Assembly (NCBI GenBank): GCA_002309855.1
Contig: DBYD01000008.1
Location: forward strand, 1 to 35,830
DNA length: 35,830 nt
Origin: Bacteroidales bacterium UBA1195
GTDB taxonomy: Bacteria; Bacteroidota; Bacteroidia; Bacteroidales; WCHB1-69
Direction: 5' to 3'
Shown: positions 8,101-15,237 of the stretch, in pieces
How positions within the stretch are numbered: position 1 is the stretch's first letter
How the letters are laid out: every line of letters starts with the position of its first letter
Made by a program: the position numbers and the translations under genes
Notes under the pieces: generated by a model
What the model saw: only the letters and a program-made list of their open reading frames with translations
Databases searched by the model: none
What the model was told of the DNA's origin: nothing

Positions 8101-9850
8101 CCTCGTTGAAGATATCCTGATACAGCTCGAAGCTGGCGGTGGTATAGACGTCCAGCCCGCCTAATCCGGCGAAGAGTTGGGCGTAGCGGCTCTTGTTGGT
8201 GACCTCCACATCCACGTTCACGCGCGGCTGCATGATGCCGTAGCCGCTCTCAACCCGCCGTCCGTCGTCACTCAGCTTGGCGCGGTTGAGCGGATGCGCC
8301 ATTGCGCCTATCAGCTTTTGCGCGGAATATAGCACCAGTTCGGTGTCGGTGTCAAGGGTGATCACAAACTGGATGTCCGGCACCGCCCCCTGCCGCCATC
8401 TGCTTATGGTCTCGCAGCGGAAACGCTTTTCCGCCTCCGCAGCGGTGCTGTTCCCGAGAAGCAGGTCGTTGAAATGGAGTATCGCGCCGCGCTTGCGTTC
8501 GTGTCCGAGCCATGTGTTCTCCCCGTCGCTCCATGAACGCCTGCGGTAAACAAAGTTGAAAATCGGCGCGCCATATTTTTCGTTGAGTTCCCGCACCTTT
8601 TCCAGTCCGGCTTCAGCCACCTCATCGTCCCACGGGGCGTCGGCCTCCTTGTAGCTGGCGGCATCCCCGATAAGTGTGTAAAAGAGGTTCTGCGGACGGT
8701 TCTCCAGCCTTCTGCCTTCGGAGGCGCGGTTGACATTGGAGAGGTAATAGACCTCCAGTTGCTCCAGCAACTCAATTGTCTTCTCCTTGTTCTTAAGAAT
8801 TGTGGGCATGATCACCATGGTGGCGTACTCCTTCGGTATCAGCCCGTCCTTGAATTTTATCTTGAAGGTGCCGTGTGGCTTGTGCAGCTTGCCCAAAAGC
8901 CAGTTGAAGAGGTCGATGACCACCTGGCTCATAGGCACCCACATCAGTATTGTAAGGATGGCGGTGAGCCATGTGAACCCTTCACCCCATGTGCACCACG
9001 AGGCAAAACTGAAGGCCAGCAGCAGCGAGGCAAGCACAACAATCCATACGTACCAGCGGGCGCGTGCCTTCCACCTCTTCGGCGGAAACAGTTGCCAGCC
9101 CACATGTTCGCCACGGCTGTCGGCGGTGGCAACCAGTTCCCTTACAAGCTCATTCTCCTCCCTTTTCCCTTTTTTGCACAGATATACGATCCTGTTCCGG
9201 TAGTCCTCCTTGGTCTTGTCGTACATCTGGTCGTACATTCCGGCCTTTTCAGCCTTCAGCAGCCTCTCTGAAAAACTCACCGCGTCAATGAATTCGGCCA
9301 TCGGCAGTTTGGTTATCTTTTTCAGGGAGTTGAAAATATTCATCATCAACAGGTTCTGCCGCGTCACCTCGTTCAGGTGCCCCATGTCGGCATTGCTCTT
9401 GTCGGTGAGGTTGTAATGGTACGCCTTCCTGGATTCCAGCTGGCTGCACAGATCTGCAAGCCTGTTTATCAGGACAGCCTTTACGAGCGGCAGCAGTGCG
9501 CAGACTTCCGGGTAGGAGAAATAATCCTTCTGTTCAAGTTGAATTTCGTTCAGATATTTGAACATCAAGGTCTTGTCAATGCAGCAGCGGTCGCGGTCCA
9601 GATAGGCTTCAATCTGTTTCCAAAGCAGTTCGATGCGCTGCCTGCCAATTTTCATCTGCCCCTTGCCGATGGATTTCAGCTCCACCTTCAGCACCTTCTC
9701 CTGCTCGCTGATCATGTAGTAGTTGTCCAGCACCCATTCGTTGGTGCTGCCAACTATGCGGTTGTTCTTGGTCTCCTGCACCAGAAAGGTGTAGTAGGCG
9801 GTGATTCGGCTGATGTCCTGCCGGAAGTTGTTGTAGGTCTTGTTTTCCAT
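2174..9850 (-). CDS. ndvB: Cyclic beta-1,2-glucan synthase (NdvB/ChvB type)
   Basis: A giant 2558-residue protein, close to the roughly 2800 of rhizobial NdvB. Paired hydrophobic segments near 267-320 precede a processive glycosyltransferase domain (GT84) with DTDTE near residue 500, the acceptor-side HDLIEG motif and RHHRWTRGDWQ near 650. More membrane helices follow (about 687-730 and 800-866). A glycoamylase-like/GH189 cyclisation region begins around 885. Beta-sandwich domains lead to a C-terminal GH94 phosphorylase-like domain with GCGDWNDG near 2236, which holds the presumed acid Asp. In characterised enzymes GT84 polymerises UDP-glucose, the middle domain cyclises the chain and GH94 trims it. 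The product should be a periplasmic or exported cyclic glucan. It is the last gene of a six-gene operon, 15 bases after the acyltransferase. Domain assignments are from motifs; linkage specificity is inferred. Confidence 0.88.
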   Translation of the reverse strand: MENKTYNNFRQDISRITAYYTFLVQETKNNRIVGSTNEWVLDNYYMISEQEKVLKVELKSIGKGQMKIGRQRIELLWKQIEAYLDRDRCCIDKTLMFKYLNEIQLEQKDYFSYPEVCALLPLVKAVLINRLADLCSQLESRKAYHYNLTDKSNADMGHLNEVTRQNLLMMNIFNSLKKITKLPMAEFIDAVSFSERLLKAEKAGMYDQMYDKTKEDYRNRIVYLCKKGKREENELVRELVATADSRGEHVGWQLFPPKRWKARARWYVWIVVLASLLLAFSFASWCTWGEGFTWLTAILTILMWVPMSQVVIDLFNWLLGKLHKPHGTFKIKFKDGLIPKEYATMVIMPTILKNKEKTIELLEQLEVYYLSNVNRASEGRRLENRPQNLFYTLIGDAASYKEADAPWDDEVAEAGLEKVRELNEKYGAPIFNFVYRRRSWSDGENTWLGHERKRGAILHFNDLLLGNSTAAEAEKRFRCETISRWRQGAVPDIQFVITLDTDTELVLYSAQKLIGAMAHPLNRAKLSDDGRRVESGYGIMQPRVNVDVEVTNKSRYAQLFAGLGGLDVYTTASFELYQDIFNEGTFCGKGIYDLKVFQKVLKGTFPENLILSHDLIEGCHIRCGLINDLELFDDNPSNYIDDAKRHHRWTRGDWQIIGWLKNRVRNEKGEKVKNQVNTIGRWKIFDNLRRSVLSLALLVILFVGFSGITWAHAVWFLVVALVAVASPILFFIIGQITTLPRFGKRYRYYMTLMRGFKVIVYRSIVKFALLPKEAWMYTDAAIRACWRMWFSHKNLLNWITSDEAAKSTKGTLGDYIGKFLFNYAASLALLLCKLQSYGNMADFAAMLFCLLSWCGAPFLMYWLGKKFSHDKNRLTVKENAEVRQIAKDTWHFFDSMITEEHNWLIPDNYQLNRENKTDYKTSPTNIGYSLTATVSAAELGFISHNEAADRLEHIIDTVCRLEKWNGHLYNWYDVKSLKALPDFFISTCDSGNFVACLYAVKGYLNTLYGTEGGKAKGLLAKVQRLIDQTDFMKLYNPELDVFSIGYDCGNYKLLPYHYNNFASEARLTSFLTIAQGDAPYKHWFCLDKTLVQYKGYKGVASWYGTLFEYFMPLIFLPTYRHTLMDETYSFAIRAQRAFIRNSGAKNLPWGISETAYNEMDDALNYKYHAFGVPYLKFQNTTPDRIVISPYSSLLAISANPRAVYENIRRFRKLDMYDDFGFYESYDDEDHVHVLAHYAHHQGMILASLANYLCNNCIQNFFMQEPAMRSMETLLKEKAQVKPYIDLKVTQYKRYQYSKVQTESDARDFDNIATVPEIGVLSNGQYTVLLNDRGSGFSRYKETMLGRYRKISADHYGSYLYIRNLRNDRLWCNTYAPLDVMPEGYHVSFASDKISFLRVDEGIETKTEITVLKERSAEIRRITFTNNSGSDADLEITSYGEVVLATCAEDESHRVFNGMKILSEYDSEHEALLFVKPAANNTRNYLLHKLWVADNGNDGDKGGWSNLVEYETSRLKFLGRGNSLQHADIMESRRTLTGTVGTTLDPIMSMRRRLHIPEGKQAEAYILTGFAKSREQLLQLAGQYQSPIDIEDAFRTASVYNNIRTNMSLLKGSQMRLYNNIAKYMAQTAALGNTRQPILARNTLSQSGLWRFSISGDFAILLLEIDSMERSGFAKELLRAFEYYKVHGLILDLVIINDAPQNEREGLKHFILGMANTEHLWAPHSDKGHVYVIDGDDITGEERILLHTVARLEFNTRDGVTIEQQLQRLEEANQHYQDKVEHPVLKPKKEFRVWSDLEFYNQYGGFDNDGRDYVITNTNTPMPWVNVIANRHFGCVVSSTMAGFTFANNAQQFKLTSWSNDIVRDNASEMLLINKKQFVPATARHSQGYSAFDAEYEDMKVDVRLFVARERMEKYYQIRVTNKTADTMDVQLDMVYKLVLGMCEERTARYLHSEWDENTNSLYVRNVYHPIYSNMVVQLTATEPLTGFGLESPNRKRLGLSVTVPANGERQMAFVISSFDRSEGGTPLAAPTIEGINAEFERVREFWDEKLSCIQVETPDRSFNHMLNRWYLYQVYSSRLYARAGFYQVGGATGFRDQLQDVMSLLYSDPGYARRQILDHAAHQFAEGDVLHWWHESMKLGARTTFSDDYLWLVFVTYQYITVTGDTAILSETVPFCQADQLAPNEAERGMNYSVPEGDNDTRFEYATLYEHLRRAVNRAMSRKGVHGLPLMGCGDWNDGMSAVGVKGKGESVWVAFFLADLLPKMRQLTEMMPGADLSYCEELDMYRTSLIDALQKNAWDGAWFLRAYYDNGDPMGSRNNTECQIDLISQAWSILTDVATPEQKESVMRETDRRLVNREHEIIQLLTPAFQNSQPSPGYIMNYPVGVRENGGQYTHGAMWYIMAQLKEGRNDMAYFLYSLINPVHRTQTLADVLKYKVEPYCIAADIYSNPQHPGRGGWTWYTGSASWAYKTGIENILGFHKSGVRLAMEPCTPAAWQSFGLDYRYGETLYRIRCEFKGREGEPPRFRQLTLDGTPLDGNSLTLCDDGNTHIAEWVFE

Positions 9851-9865
9851 GTGTGGCGGGTGCGG

Positions 9866-11011
9866 TTAGTCTTCCGTTTTCAAAAAGGATTCCACCGGAT
9901 TGGCGTATATGGTCAGCAGCTGCTGTTTCATCTTGGTGTAGTTAACGTCGGCGATGTTTGCCTGCTTGCGGATATACTGGAGGAACTCCTTCTTCTCACC
10001 CTCCTCGTATTCGTCGGCGAAGCGGTCGGTGTTGTGGAGGATGTCGTAGGCCATGTAGTTGGTCTCCCACAGCCGGTAGTCGCGGTAAATCTCCTGGTCG
10101 ATGATCTCCGCGACATATTGCAGCGCATCATTGTCGGATGCGAATGCCATGGTTTCGTCCAAAAGGTTGTTTATCGGCTGGCCGAGCTGCATGTGCACAC
10201 GCCCCTTGTAGGAGAAGATGCCTTTGGTGATGCTGTGGAAATCCTCTTCCGGATCCTTGACGTATGACTTGTTCTGCTTGGTCAGCAGCAGTTCCCGCGC
10301 CTTCATCTGGTCGCAGGGCTCGTATTCGTAGGAGACGGTCAGCGGGACGATGTCCAGCTCCTTAAGGCTCTCAATCACATGCGGACGCTTGCTGGAATAG
10401 AGCATTTTCAGCACACCCTGCTGGGTTTTGTCCAAACCGTCCTTTGTACGGCCGTTGCGTTGTGAGATCCATACTGAAATCTTGTCCTTGGTGATGCTCT
10501 GCCTGATGTAGTCCGAAAGCAGCCGCGAGTTTGCCAGCATGGTCCGGGTGTCGTGGGAGCGGAACACGGTGAACATGTTGTTCGTTTTGGCGATGTCGGT
10601 CATCACGGGGGAGGTGAGAAGGTTGTCGCCGATGCCGGAGCGGGTGGCCGGCAGGTTGTGGTCGATCAGGTAGCCTTGCAGGATGGCCGAATCCATCACG
10701 ATGTCGCGGTGGTTGGCAATCAGCAGATGGGGCTTGTTCATGTCGACCTTGTCAAAACCGCCGAAGGTGAGCCCCTCCATGCTGCGCTGCTCAAAGGTGT
10801 GCACCATCGGGGCGTAGATTTCACGCTGAAGGTCGCTGATGGTCTTCATTTTCCTCATGCGCCTCACAAGTGTTGAGGGGTTGGATGTCTCTATGAAGTT
10901 TGTCAGCGAGGTTACAAAGTTTGATGACATCAGCATCCGGTTGATGGCGTAAGGGATTTCTTCGGTGTTGTAGGGCCTTATTTCCACGAAAGGGTCTTGT
11001 TTTTTTCTCAT
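9866..11011 (-). CDS. GPAT/PlsC-type phospholipid acyltransferase
   Basis: I place the start at an internal ATG (11011). It gives a 381-residue protein beginning MRKKQDPFVEIRPYN, typical of Bacteroidetes members, and its ATGA overlaps the stop of the upstream RibF-like gene by four bases. The acyltransferase signature is NHRDIVMD, the block that supplies the catalytic His and Asp, followed by SVWISQRNGRTKDG (the glycerol-phosphate binding block) and the VPLTVSYEYEP strand. The family transfers acyl groups to glycerol-3-phosphate or lysophosphatidate in membrane lipid synthesis, or to related small lipids. The long 421-residue frame starting further upstream lies antisense-free but inside the RibF-like gene and is unlikely. 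No transmembrane helix is evident. Confidence 0.85.
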   Translation of the reverse strand: MRKKQDPFVEIRPYNTEEIPYAINRMLMSSNFVTSLTNFIETSNPSTLVRRMRKMKTISDLQREIYAPMVHTFEQRSMEGLTFGGFDKVDMNKPHLLIANHRDIVMDSAILQGYLIDHNLPATRSGIGDNLLTSPVMTDIAKTNNMFTVFRSHDTRTMLANSRLLSDYIRQSITKDKISVWISQRNGRTKDGLDKTQQGVLKMLYSSKRPHVIESLKELDIVPLTVSYEYEPCDQMKARELLLTKQNKSYVKDPEEDFHSITKGIFSYKGRVHMQLGQPINNLLDETMAFASDNDALQYVAEIIDQEIYRDYRLWETNYMAYDILHNTDRFADEYEEGEKKEFLQYIRKQANIADVNYTKMKQQLLTIYANPVESFLKTED

Positions 11012-11787
11012 AAGCTGTCCCAATATAAGGGGAGCGGCCGCAGCAGTTCCGGCAGCGGGGTTCCGTCGCCGGAGCGAAGCAGCATCTCCTGTTGATTTAA
11101 AATGGTTATTTTTACGGGTGAGTGGTTGCAATGTCCGTCATAGTTGCCCGGGGCCGGCAGAAGCTTTTCAGCCGGCACGCGGGCGTGCAGCGAGCCGTCA
11201 TCATTCTTGCCGACGGGTTGTATATGGGCGAAATAGGAATATCCGAGCAGCCGCGATGCGGTCCGTATGTCACCTGCCAGCAGGGCCTTCCGGATGGCGG
11301 AGGAGCTGATTTCGGTCCCTTCCGATTGCATGCGCGGGATTTCAGTGATGCCGAAGCCGTAACGGCTCCGCAGTGCGTTAAGCGTGTGTATGCCGCCGCT
11401 TTTTCCGGCTCCGAAATTGTGGTTGTATCCCAACACAATATGGTTGATTTTAAGTTTGCTGTCCAATTGTTCCAACAGCGTTTCCGGCGGGGTGGCGGCC
11501 AGTTCGCGTGTGAATGGCAGGCGGCACCAGGTGTCCACATGCTGCTCTTCCAGCAGCAGCCGCTTCTCATCTTGGGTTAGAATCAGCGGGAAGGGTTTTC
11601 CGGAGAGCAGGGCTCGCGGATGTGGCGTGAAGGAGATGACAACGGAACGGCTGCCGGTGGCTCGCGCACGGTCGGTCAGAGCACGGAGCACTTCGCGGTG
11701 CGCCAGATGCAGACCGTCGAACATGCCCAAACTTACCACAGAATCGGTCCGGTGCGTGAAATCATCCAGAGAGCCGTATGTCTCCAT
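11008..11787 (-). CDS. RibF-like FAD synthetase, riboflavin kinase domain degenerate
   Basis: The N-terminal 180 residues form a nucleotidyltransferase of the RibF family: GMFDGLHLAHREVL carries the (H/T)xGH-like ATP site, ISFTPHPRALL and LGYNHNFGAGKSG line the flavin site, and SSSAIRKALLAGDI is the ISSTxIR-like motif. This domain adenylates FMN to FAD. Normal bifunctional RibF has about 310 residues and a C-terminal riboflavin kinase with a GFPTAN motif. Here only about 75 residues follow LGYSYFAHIQPVG; a PAPGNYDG remnant of the kinase barrel is visible but GFPTAN is missing. The protein is therefore probably a FAD synthetase only, or an inactive paralog, and a complete RibF should exist elsewhere. 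The start ATG shares its A with the upstream TAA. Confidence 0.85.
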   Translation of the reverse strand: METYGSLDDFTHRTDSVVSLGMFDGLHLAHREVLRALTDRARATGSRSVVISFTPHPRALLSGKPFPLILTQDEKRLLLEEQHVDTWCRLPFTRELAATPPETLLEQLDSKLKINHIVLGYNHNFGAGKSGGIHTLNALRSRYGFGITEIPRMQSEGTEISSSAIRKALLAGDIRTASRLLGYSYFAHIQPVGKNDDGSLHARVPAEKLLPAPGNYDGHCNHSPVKITILNQQEMLLRSGDGTPLPELLRPLPLYWDSL

Positions 11788-12320
11788 TATTCCTCCGTGT
11801 TGGATTCTGACGTCTGCGTGCCGTCCGGTGCGCTGAATGAGGCGATGATCTCCTCGTTGCTCATTCCAAGGTAGCGGATGGAATACCGCGCGTTGTCGGC
11901 AAGGGGATGGTCAGGATAGCGGTCGATGAAGCTCTGATAGGCCTTTTTTGCCAGCTCCTGGTCATAAAACACCTCTTCGTATATGAGTCCGCGCAGGAAG
12001 TAGCATTCCACCACCCGAGGGCTCTGCGGATAGCGGTTGACAATTTCCGCAAGTGCGTCCAATGCGGCGTCCCCCTGTTTCTCCACACGAAGGATGCCGG
12101 CTTTCCGGAAAAGGTATTCCGGTGAAAGGGAGTCATCGGGAAATTTGCCGATATAGCTGTCGTAGCATTTGAACAGCTCCTGCTGCCGTGTTGTGTCATT
12201 TTCATCCAACACGCTTTTTTCCAGACCGGCTATTTTCTCCTGCTGCTTTTCCTTGGAGAGGGAGCATCCCGCCAGCAGGCAGAGCAGGGAGAGTCCCAGA
12301 AACATATACTTTGTTCTCAT
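11787..12320 (-). CDS. TPR-containing lipoprotein
   Basis: A 177-residue lipoprotein with lipobox LLAGC (Cys19). The mature part is helical with tetratricopeptide-like units: a repeat around YLFRKAGILRVEKQGDAALD and another around LAKKAYQSFIDRYPDHPLAD, resembling the FxxxYPxSxxAxxA signature of BamD/CpoB-type proteins. It is expected at the periplasmic face of a membrane, perhaps as an assembly or scaffolding factor. It ends in TAATG overlapping the RibF-like start, and begins 8 bases after def. Many Bacteroidetes have a TPR protein next to def and ruvX, so this position is conventional. Confidence 0.82.
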   Translation of the reverse strand: MRTKYMFLGLSLLCLLAGCSLSKEKQQEKIAGLEKSVLDENDTTRQQELFKCYDSYIGKFPDDSLSPEYLFRKAGILRVEKQGDAALDALAEIVNRYPQSPRVVECYFLRGLIYEEVFYDQELAKKAYQSFIDRYPDHPLADNARYSIRYLGMSNEEIIASFSAPDGTQTSESNTEE

Positions 12321-12328
12321 TTCTTATT

Positions 12329-12889
12329 TTATTTGTTCGGTTTGATTCGGTAGGAGGGGACTTTTTTCCCGTTAACAATTTCGTTCAGCTTGCTTTTCAG
12401 CAGCGTCTTTTTAAGGGGGGATAGCCTGTCGACGAACATTTTCCCGTACAGGTGGTCGTATTCGTGCTGTATGACGCGGGCCGCCTTGCCGTGGTATTCC
12501 TCATCAAAGCTGTTGCCCTCCACATCCTGGTAGCTGATGCGGACCCCTTCGGGGCGCAGCACCTCCTCGTTGATGCCGGGCACGCTCAGGCAGCCTTCGC
12601 TGAAAGAGCACCTGTTTTCTGAGGTTTCTGTAATTTCCGGATTGACAAAGGCCTTTTTGACCGCCTTTTCCGTGTCGCCTTCGTCCAGGAAGGCCTCGGT
12701 GTCGATTACAAACAGCGCCAGTGACTTGTTGACCTGCGGGGCGGCCAGCCCGACCCCGTTCGCATGGTACATGGTGTCGAACATGTCTTCAACAAGCTGC
12801 TTCAGTTCCTGATTGGCGGAGCCTGTCTCAACCTCTTCCACCTCTTTTCGCAATATCGGGTTTCCGTACAGGGTGATAGGTAGTATCAT
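12329..12889 (-). CDS. def: Peptide deformylase
   Basis: A 186-residue enzyme that removes the formyl group from the initiator methionine of new proteins. All three hallmark motifs are present: GVGLAAPQV (about residues 46-54), EGCLSVPG with the metal-binding Cys (about 99-106), and QHEYDHL with two metal-binding His and the catalytic Glu (about 140-146). Length is normal for type I deformylases. It starts within the ATGA overlap with the ruvX stop codon, so translation is probably coupled. Confidence 0.97.
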   Translation of the reverse strand: MILPITLYGNPILRKEVEEVETGSANQELKQLVEDMFDTMYHANGVGLAAPQVNKSLALFVIDTEAFLDEGDTEKAVKKAFVNPEITETSENRCSFSEGCLSVPGINEEVLRPEGVRISYQDVEGNSFDEEYHGKAARVIQHEYDHLYGKMFVDRLSPLKKTLLKSKLNEIVNGKKVPSYRIKPNK

Positions 12890-13320
12890 TGCATTTTCCT
12901 TTCTTTATATTTTCTGCTTTCCATGTATGACTGCAAAAGTATGGTTGCGCTCAGGGCGTCGACAAGCGCCTTGTTCTGGCGCGCCTTCTTGTGCAGTCCG
13001 GCGTCAATCATGGTCTGGAATGCCATCTTGGAGGTGTACCTTTCGTCCATGCGGTCTATGGGGATGTCCGGGAAGGTTTTGGCCAGCTGCCGGACGAACG
13101 GTTCAATGTAGCGGGCCGATTCCGAATCGGTGCTGTCCATCTGCACCGCCTTCCCGACCAGGAAAAGCTCCACAGGCTCCTTGGCGGTGTAGTCCTGCAG
13201 GAAGGTGAGGATGTCTTTGGTGGGGACTGTGCATAAGGCATTGGCTATCAGCTGTAATTCGTCTGTTACAGCGATACCGGTCCGTTTTTTTCCGTAATCG
13301 ATGGAGACAATCCTACCCAT
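12886..13320 (-). CDS. ruvX: RuvX/YqgF family putative pre-16S rRNA nuclease
   Basis: An RNase H-fold protein of 144 residues when started at ATG 13320 (MGRIVSIDYGKKRTG). Motifs are the first acidic strand SIDYGKKRTGIAVTD, the GK(A/P)xxMD segment (LVGKAVQMD), the DERYTSKMA strand and the C-terminal DALSATILLQSY helix. The family is implicated in 16S rRNA 5'-end maturation and annotated as a Holliday junction resolvase-like protein. A longer frame upstream to 13419 is open but would place the start before the promoter box at 13347-13354, so I reject it. First gene of the operon. Confidence 0.93.
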   Translation of the reverse strand: MGRIVSIDYGKKRTGIAVTDELQLIANALCTVPTKDILTFLQDYTAKEPVELFLVGKAVQMDSTDSESARYIEPFVRQLAKTFPDIPIDRMDERYTSKMAFQTMIDAGLHKKARQNKALVDALSATILLQSYMESRKYKERKMQ

Positions 13321-13346
13321 GAATTCGTCTGTTTTTACCAAAAACG

Positions 13347-13354
13347 CAAAAGTA
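13347..13354 (-). promoter_or_regulatory. Bacteroidetes -7 box for the ruvX operon
   Basis: On the minus strand the sequence reads TACTTTTG, matching the TAnnTTTG -7 consensus. It lies about 27 bases upstream of ruvX ATG 13320 and supports that start. No clear -33 TTTG is seen at the usual distance. Confidence 0.55.
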
Positions 13355-13464
13355 GTCATTTTTTCGCTTTCCCCATCCATTTTATGTCCGTTTTTTTCGC
13401 TTTCACGCACAATAAACATGGAACATGCTGCGTTAGCGGTGCATCACTTTAAAAATTTCCGACC

Positions 13465-15213
13465 ATGAGAAAAGCATCCTTCCATTCCAATTTGAAACGG
13501 TTGGCCGATGCGCTGCCAGAGTTCCTCTTCCGCCATATTTCCGAGACAGTCCTGCTGTTGTACGCATTGGCGGCCATCATTTATGACAACCATGTTACAG
13601 GGGATAATCCCTGCTGGGTTACAGCAGCGTATGTGATTCCATTCCTGTTTGTGGCGGCCTTTTCGCTGCAGTTCATCAGGGAACGGCACCTGCTGTGGCA
13701 AATCCTCTATTACATTCTGCCGCTGCTCATCATCCCGTTCTTTTTTGTGCCGTCATTGGAGCATTTTGTGAAAGATGGCAATTATTTCATCTGGGTGATG
13801 GTGCTGCTGCCGCTCTGGATGCTGCTGCTGCCATTCCGGATTCCGAACCGCCCTTTTTCCAACCGGATGCTGCATACGGCATGGTCGGTGCTGGTACCGC
13901 TCTTTTTCGGCGGTGTGGCCTGCCTGCTGCTATACCTTATGGAAGTGAGCGTCGAACTGCTTTTCAATGTTGAGGGCAGGTGGCTGCGGCTTGCCTACGA
14001 TGACAGCGCCTTGGTGGTTATGGTGCTCCTTGTGCCGCTGCTGTTCTTGGGCATGGTGGAAAATGAGAGGGAGATGAAGCTTGCCAAATTCTTCGAGAAC
14101 CTGCTGCATTGGGTCTTCACCCCGGCGCTGCTGCTCTATACGCTACTGCTGTTCCTGTACGCCGGATACATCCTCTTCCTATGGGAGCTGCCCAAGGGCA
14201 ACGTGGCGGTGATGGTGTTCGTCTTCTGCCTGATTGCAATGATAGTCAAACTGCTGCGGCAGTTTACGGAGAAGCAGCCTTTCAGCTGGTACTTCAACGC
14301 ATTCAGCTGGATTTCGCTGCCGCTGCTGCTGTTATTTTGGGTTGGCTGTATCCGCCGCATTTCCGACTACGGTGTGACGGAGTCCCGCTACTACCTGCTG
14401 CTCTGCGGCCTGCTGATGACACTTTACGTGCTGCTGTTCCTCTTCCGCAACCGCAGGGGCTACTTCCTGTTAGTCGGCACGGCCTTCCTGCTTGTGCTGG
14501 CGGCGGTCTGCATCCCTCCAATCTCCGCAAAGGCATGCAGCATACGCTCCCAGGAGCAGCGCATCCGCCAGACAGCCGCCGAACTGGGCATCCTGAACGA
14601 TGACGGCACCCTGAAATTGGGCAAACCCTCCGTTGCCGACAGCGTTTATGCCAAACAGCACCGGATTATCTACCAGTCTTTGAATTATCTGTATGATAAT
14701 AAAGGCAATATGGAACAGTTCGGTATTGAATTTCCTAGTGAATACTCGGCAACACTTTCCGAAACCACCAAAGATTATGTCACCGCGTGGAGGGAAAATG
14801 ATTTGATAGAAGCGACAAACCATTACACCAATTTCAGTGTTTATTTTTATGATATAAAGGATGGTATTCTAATGCCTGTTACTGGTCGCTACGACAGTGT
14901 CTATGTATCAAATAACAGTGTTTTGCCAAAAAATAACGACAAATCGGAAAAAATTTATGTGAAAAATAACCGCATTTATTTTCCCGGTGGCTCCATCAGT
15001 CAGGATACGCTGCTGCATCGCCAATTGCGCAAATGCGGCTGGAAAGAGGGCGACTTAATCAATCAGGACTGGCTGGACAAACATATTGTAGACATGCTTA
15101 CCTATCAAGGCGTGAATTACTTTCTGATAATGGACAAATTACATTTTAAGCAAGACACCAACCAACGCGTAATTCCAAACCAGTTTTTGCTGCGTAGCGT
15201 GTTTTGGAAATAA
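13465..15213 (+). CDS. DUF4153 domain polytopic membrane protein
   Basis: A 582-residue protein. About the first 375 residues contain roughly ten hydrophobic helices separated by short loops, and the last 200 residues are hydrophilic. The layout and motifs such as RRISDYGVTESRYY and the LRNRRGYF-like segment match the DUF4153 family, whose function is unknown. The C-terminal part (from about 14640) is visibly more AT-rich than the membrane part. It is divergently transcribed from ruvX with about 140 bases between them, and is followed 24 bases later by the metallo-beta-lactamase-fold gene, so the two are likely co-transcribed. Confidence 0.85.
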   Translation: MRKASFHSNLKRLADALPEFLFRHISETVLLLYALAAIIYDNHVTGDNPCWVTAAYVIPFLFVAAFSLQFIRERHLLWQILYYILPLLIIPFFFVPSLEHFVKDGNYFIWVMVLLPLWMLLLPFRIPNRPFSNRMLHTAWSVLVPLFFGGVACLLLYLMEVSVELLFNVEGRWLRLAYDDSALVVMVLLVPLLFLGMVENEREMKLAKFFENLLHWVFTPALLLYTLLLFLYAGYILFLWELPKGNVAVMVFVFCLIAMIVKLLRQFTEKQPFSWYFNAFSWISLPLLLLFWVGCIRRISDYGVTESRYYLLLCGLLMTLYVLLFLFRNRRGYFLLVGTAFLLVLAAVCIPPISAKACSIRSQEQRIRQTAAELGILNDDGTLKLGKPSVADSVYAKQHRIIYQSLNYLYDNKGNMEQFGIEFPSEYSATLSETTKDYVTAWRENDLIEATNHYTNFSVYFYDIKDGILMPVTGRYDSVYVSNNSVLPKNNDKSEKIYVKNNRIYFPGGSISQDTLLHRQLRKCGWKEGDLINQDWLDKHIVDMLTYQGVNYFLIMDKLHFKQDTNQRVIPNQFLLRSVFWK

Positions 15214-15237
15214 GAAAAAACAAATACAAATCCCATC

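Noticed and set aside
11012..11131. A 40-codon N-terminal extension of the acyltransferase.
   Set aside because: It lies inside the RibF-like gene; the internal ATG gives the conventional start and a four-base overlap.
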